Notes under the pieces: model-generated
Told to the model about the DNA's origin: nothing
Seen by the model: only the letters and a program-made list of their open reading frames with translations
Database searches by the model: none
DNA from: an uncultured Fidelibacterota bacterium
Lineage (GTDB): Bacteria; Fidelibacterota; Marinisomatia; Marinisomatales; Marinisomataceae
Assembly (NCBI GenBank): GCA_902629855.1
Contig: CACOSI010000001.1
Coordinates: forward strand, 155,846-219,845
Direction: 5' to 3'
DNA length: 64,000 bases
Position numbers and translations under genes: made by a program
Shown here: positions 62,491 to 64,000 of the stretch, in pieces
Position numbering within the stretch: the stretch's first letter is position 1
How the letters are laid out: each line of letters opens with the position of its first letter

Positions 62491-63258
62491 ATGAAAATAG
62501 CAGTACTAACAAAAGCAATTCCTAAAGTAGATTCTTTAAAAATCAACTCTTCCGAGACATGGATCGATGATTCTAATGTTAAATTTGTCATGAATGAGCA
62601 CGATACTTATGCGTTGGAAGAAGCTTTATTAATTAAAGAAGAATTAGATAATAATTCTGAAGTAGTTGCAATCACAATGGGTGCTCAAAAAAGCTCCAAT
62701 CAGATTATTTCAGAAGCTCTTGCTAAGGGGGCTGATAGGGGTATTATTATTGAAAATGATACTAAAATTACTGATCCATTAGTTTTTGCAAAAATTTTCT
62801 CTGAACAAATTAGAGAGGAAAAATTTGATTTAATTTTTTGCGGACTTGCTTCATACGATCTTGGCTCTGGACAAACTAGTGTTTTAATTGGTGAAATTTT
62901 GGGAATGACAACTGCTACATTTGCAATAGGCACTAAAATAGAAAGCAGTCATATTAAAGTTAAAAAAGAGCTTGAATCAGGCTATTCACAGTGGATAAGA
63001 ATGTCATTACCTGCATCTATTTCAATCCAGTCGGGCTTAAATAATCCAAGATATCCCTCCCTTAAAGGAATAATGAGTGCAAAAAGCAAAGAAGTAAAAG
63101 TAAAAACAATTGATTCAAATTTTTCTGAAATGCAAGGCTTTACAAAGTTTTTTGTACCCAAGAATGAGAAACAAACTGAATATATCGAAGGTGATGTGGA
63201 GGATGTTTCTAATAAAATTATTGATATATTAAAAAATGAACTCAAATTAATAGCATGA
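62491..63258 (+). CDS. etfB: Electron transfer flavoprotein beta subunit
   Basis: 255 residues. 'KIAVLTKAIPKVDSLKI', 'MNEHDTYALEEALLIKE', 'VVAITMGAQKSSNQIISEALAKG' (quoted in parts: VVAITMGAQ, ISEALAKGADRG) and 'CGLASYDLGSGQTSVLIGEIL' are typical of EtfB. With EtfA it takes electrons from acyl-CoA dehydrogenases such as the GcdH above. The stop overlaps the etfA ATG (ATGA). Confidence 0.95.
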   Translation: MKIAVLTKAIPKVDSLKINSSETWIDDSNVKFVMNEHDTYALEEALLIKEELDNNSEVVAITMGAQKSSNQIISEALAKGADRGIIIENDTKITDPLVFAKIFSEQIREEKFDLIFCGLASYDLGSGQTSVLIGEILGMTTATFAIGTKIESSHIKVKKELESGYSQWIRMSLPASISIQSGLNNPRYPSLKGIMSAKSKEVKVKTIDSNFSEMQGFTKFFVPKNEKQTEYIEGDVEDVSNKIIDILKNELKLIA

Positions 63259-64000
63259 TTTTAGTTGTATTAGAAAATCAAAGGGGTAAAATTCATAGTT
63301 TTAGTAGAGAGGCAGTTGTAGCTGGGCAGATATTTGCCAAAAAATACGATGAAGAATTGTGTATTCTTTGTCTTGGTGAGAATGTCGAAGTTTTAAAAGA
63401 AGAAGCATCTGAATTCGAATCCGATAAACTCTTAGTAGCAGAACATGAATTAATATCACAATATACGTCTGACGGTTTTTCAAAAGCTTTATCAGAAATA
63501 ATTGCACAAGAATCACCTAGATTTACAATAATGGGGCATACTTATATTGCTAGAGACTTTTTGCCTAGAGTCAGTGTTAAACAAGATTTACCATTCATTG
63601 GTGACTTAACCTCAGTTTCATTCGAGGATGAAAAAACAATATTTTGTAAACAAGTTTTTAATGCAAAGTTTCTAACAAATATTGAAATGGATCCTAGTAT
63701 TGAAAAAGCAATCTTAAGTTTTCAATCTGCAGCTTTTGATAAAGATAAAATTATTAAAGGTAGTCCCAAAAATATAATTGATGTCAAATTAAATTTAAAG
63801 GATTCAGATGTCAGAATTACAAGTGAAGAGGCTTTTAAAGAGAGTGATTCAGATGTTGATTTATCTTCAGCTAATTTCATTGTTAGTGTTGGAAGAGGAA
63901 TAGAAAGTGAAGATAATATTCCTATGATGGAAAAATTTGTTGAGAATGTAGGTGCTGATCTTGGTTCTTCAAGGCCTGTTGTTGATATGGGAATTATGCC
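63255..64000 (+). CDS. etfA: Electron transfer flavoprotein alpha subunit, 3' end outside window
   Basis: About 248 residues visible from ATG 63255. The N-terminal domain ('ILVVLENQRGKIHSFSREAV', 'IMGHTYIARDFLPRVS') is complete. The FAD domain begins with 'FIVSVGRGIESEDNIPMM' and 'LGSSRPVVD', both standard EtfA motifs. The flavin-binding end is cut off by the right edge. ATGA overlap with etfB shows coupled translation. Confidence 0.95.
   Translation, partial: MILVVLENQRGKIHSFSREAVVAGQIFAKKYDEELCILCLGENVEVLKEEASEFESDKLLVAEHELISQYTSDGFSKALSEIIAQESPRFTIMGHTYIARDFLPRVSVKQDLPFIGDLTSVSFEDEKTIFCKQVFNAKFLTNIEMDPSIEKAILSFQSAAFDKDKIIKGSPKNIIDVKLNLKDSDVRITSEEAFKESDSDVDLSSANFIVSVGRGIESEDNIPMMEKFVENVGADLGSSRPVVDMGIM

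Overview
The window looks like a piece of a streamlined, AT-rich marine bacterial chromosome from the Fibrobacterota-Chlorobiota-Bacteroidota (FCB) superphylum. My best guess is Neomarinimicrobiota (SAR406). Pointing to FCB are a full-length SprA (type IX secretion translocon), a TonB receptor with a carboxypeptidase-regulatory-like leader domain, an OstA/LptD-like protein, and a stand-alone left-handed beta-helix GlmU-type acetyltransferase. Pointing away from Bacteroidota proper are good Shine-Dalgarno sites and TTGACA/TATAAT-type promoters (for example at 16838-16866 and 61845-61873). The assignment is an inference, because no 16S gene is present.

Layout. 1-9078 is almost all minus strand: the end of gcvP, tRNA-Lys, and a tightly overlapping run mnmA, glmU-type uridylyltransferase, LytR_C protein, rsfS, argS, amine oxidase, GDPD. 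The plus-strand tmRNA gene (2485-2828) sits inside it, with a candidate small RNA just upstream. 9100-11176 (+) holds a PfkB kinase and a TPR protein. 11173-26463 (-) holds two overlapping lipoprotein enzymes (a gamma-glutamyltransferase and an N-formylglutamate-amidohydrolase-like protein), a large TonB receptor with a clear promoter, a Bax-inhibitor-like protein, glyS, ccmH, topA, hisS and lptD. 26501-28426 (+) has a small membrane protein and two short-chain dehydrogenases. A HAD/Nudix divergent pair follows. 28.4-34.7 kb (-) includes an iron(III) ABC transporter, a cupredoxin lipoprotein, a DUF1295 protein and a VOC protein. 35.4-42.3 kb (-) is tRNA-Phe followed by an SRPBCC protein, a DUF2878 protein and a complete RND efflux system. 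42.4-51.8 kb (+) is rdgB, sprA, a glutaminyl-cyclase-type M28 lipoprotein, a nuclease-fold lipoprotein and a TPR protein. 51.8-55.7 kb (-) is rng-rplU-rpmA-mdh plus an exported protein. The last part carries a CysQ-like phosphatase, glutaryl-CoA dehydrogenase, birA, a LysM lipoprotein, an acyl-CoA mutase large subunit, a GlmU-type acetyltransferase and etfBA (etfA is cut by the window end).

How it fits together. The metabolic genes suggest an aerobic heterotroph degrading amino acids and acyl-CoAs: glycine cleavage, glutaryl-CoA dehydrogenase feeding ETF, a methylmalonyl-type mutase, a dienoyl-CoA-reductase-like SDR and malate dehydrogenase. The envelope genes (LptD, SprA, TonB receptor, RND pump, seven lipoprotein signals) fit a Gram-negative cell that scavenges peptides and iron. 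Gene packing is extreme. Several convergent gene pairs overlap at their stop codons, several starts overlap as ATGA, and a few promoters sit so close to start codons that leaderless mRNAs are likely.

The most interesting signals are: (1) signal peptides that place glutamine at +1, together with a glutaminyl-cyclase homologue encoded right after sprA, which would extend the Bacteroidetes 'Q-rule' to this lineage; (2) two candidate structured small RNAs; (3) a GlmU function split over two distant genes; (4) a palindromic element at the iron operon start; and (5) an exported TPR protein whose signal peptide has no normal start codon. No CRISPR array, prophage or insertion sequence was seen.
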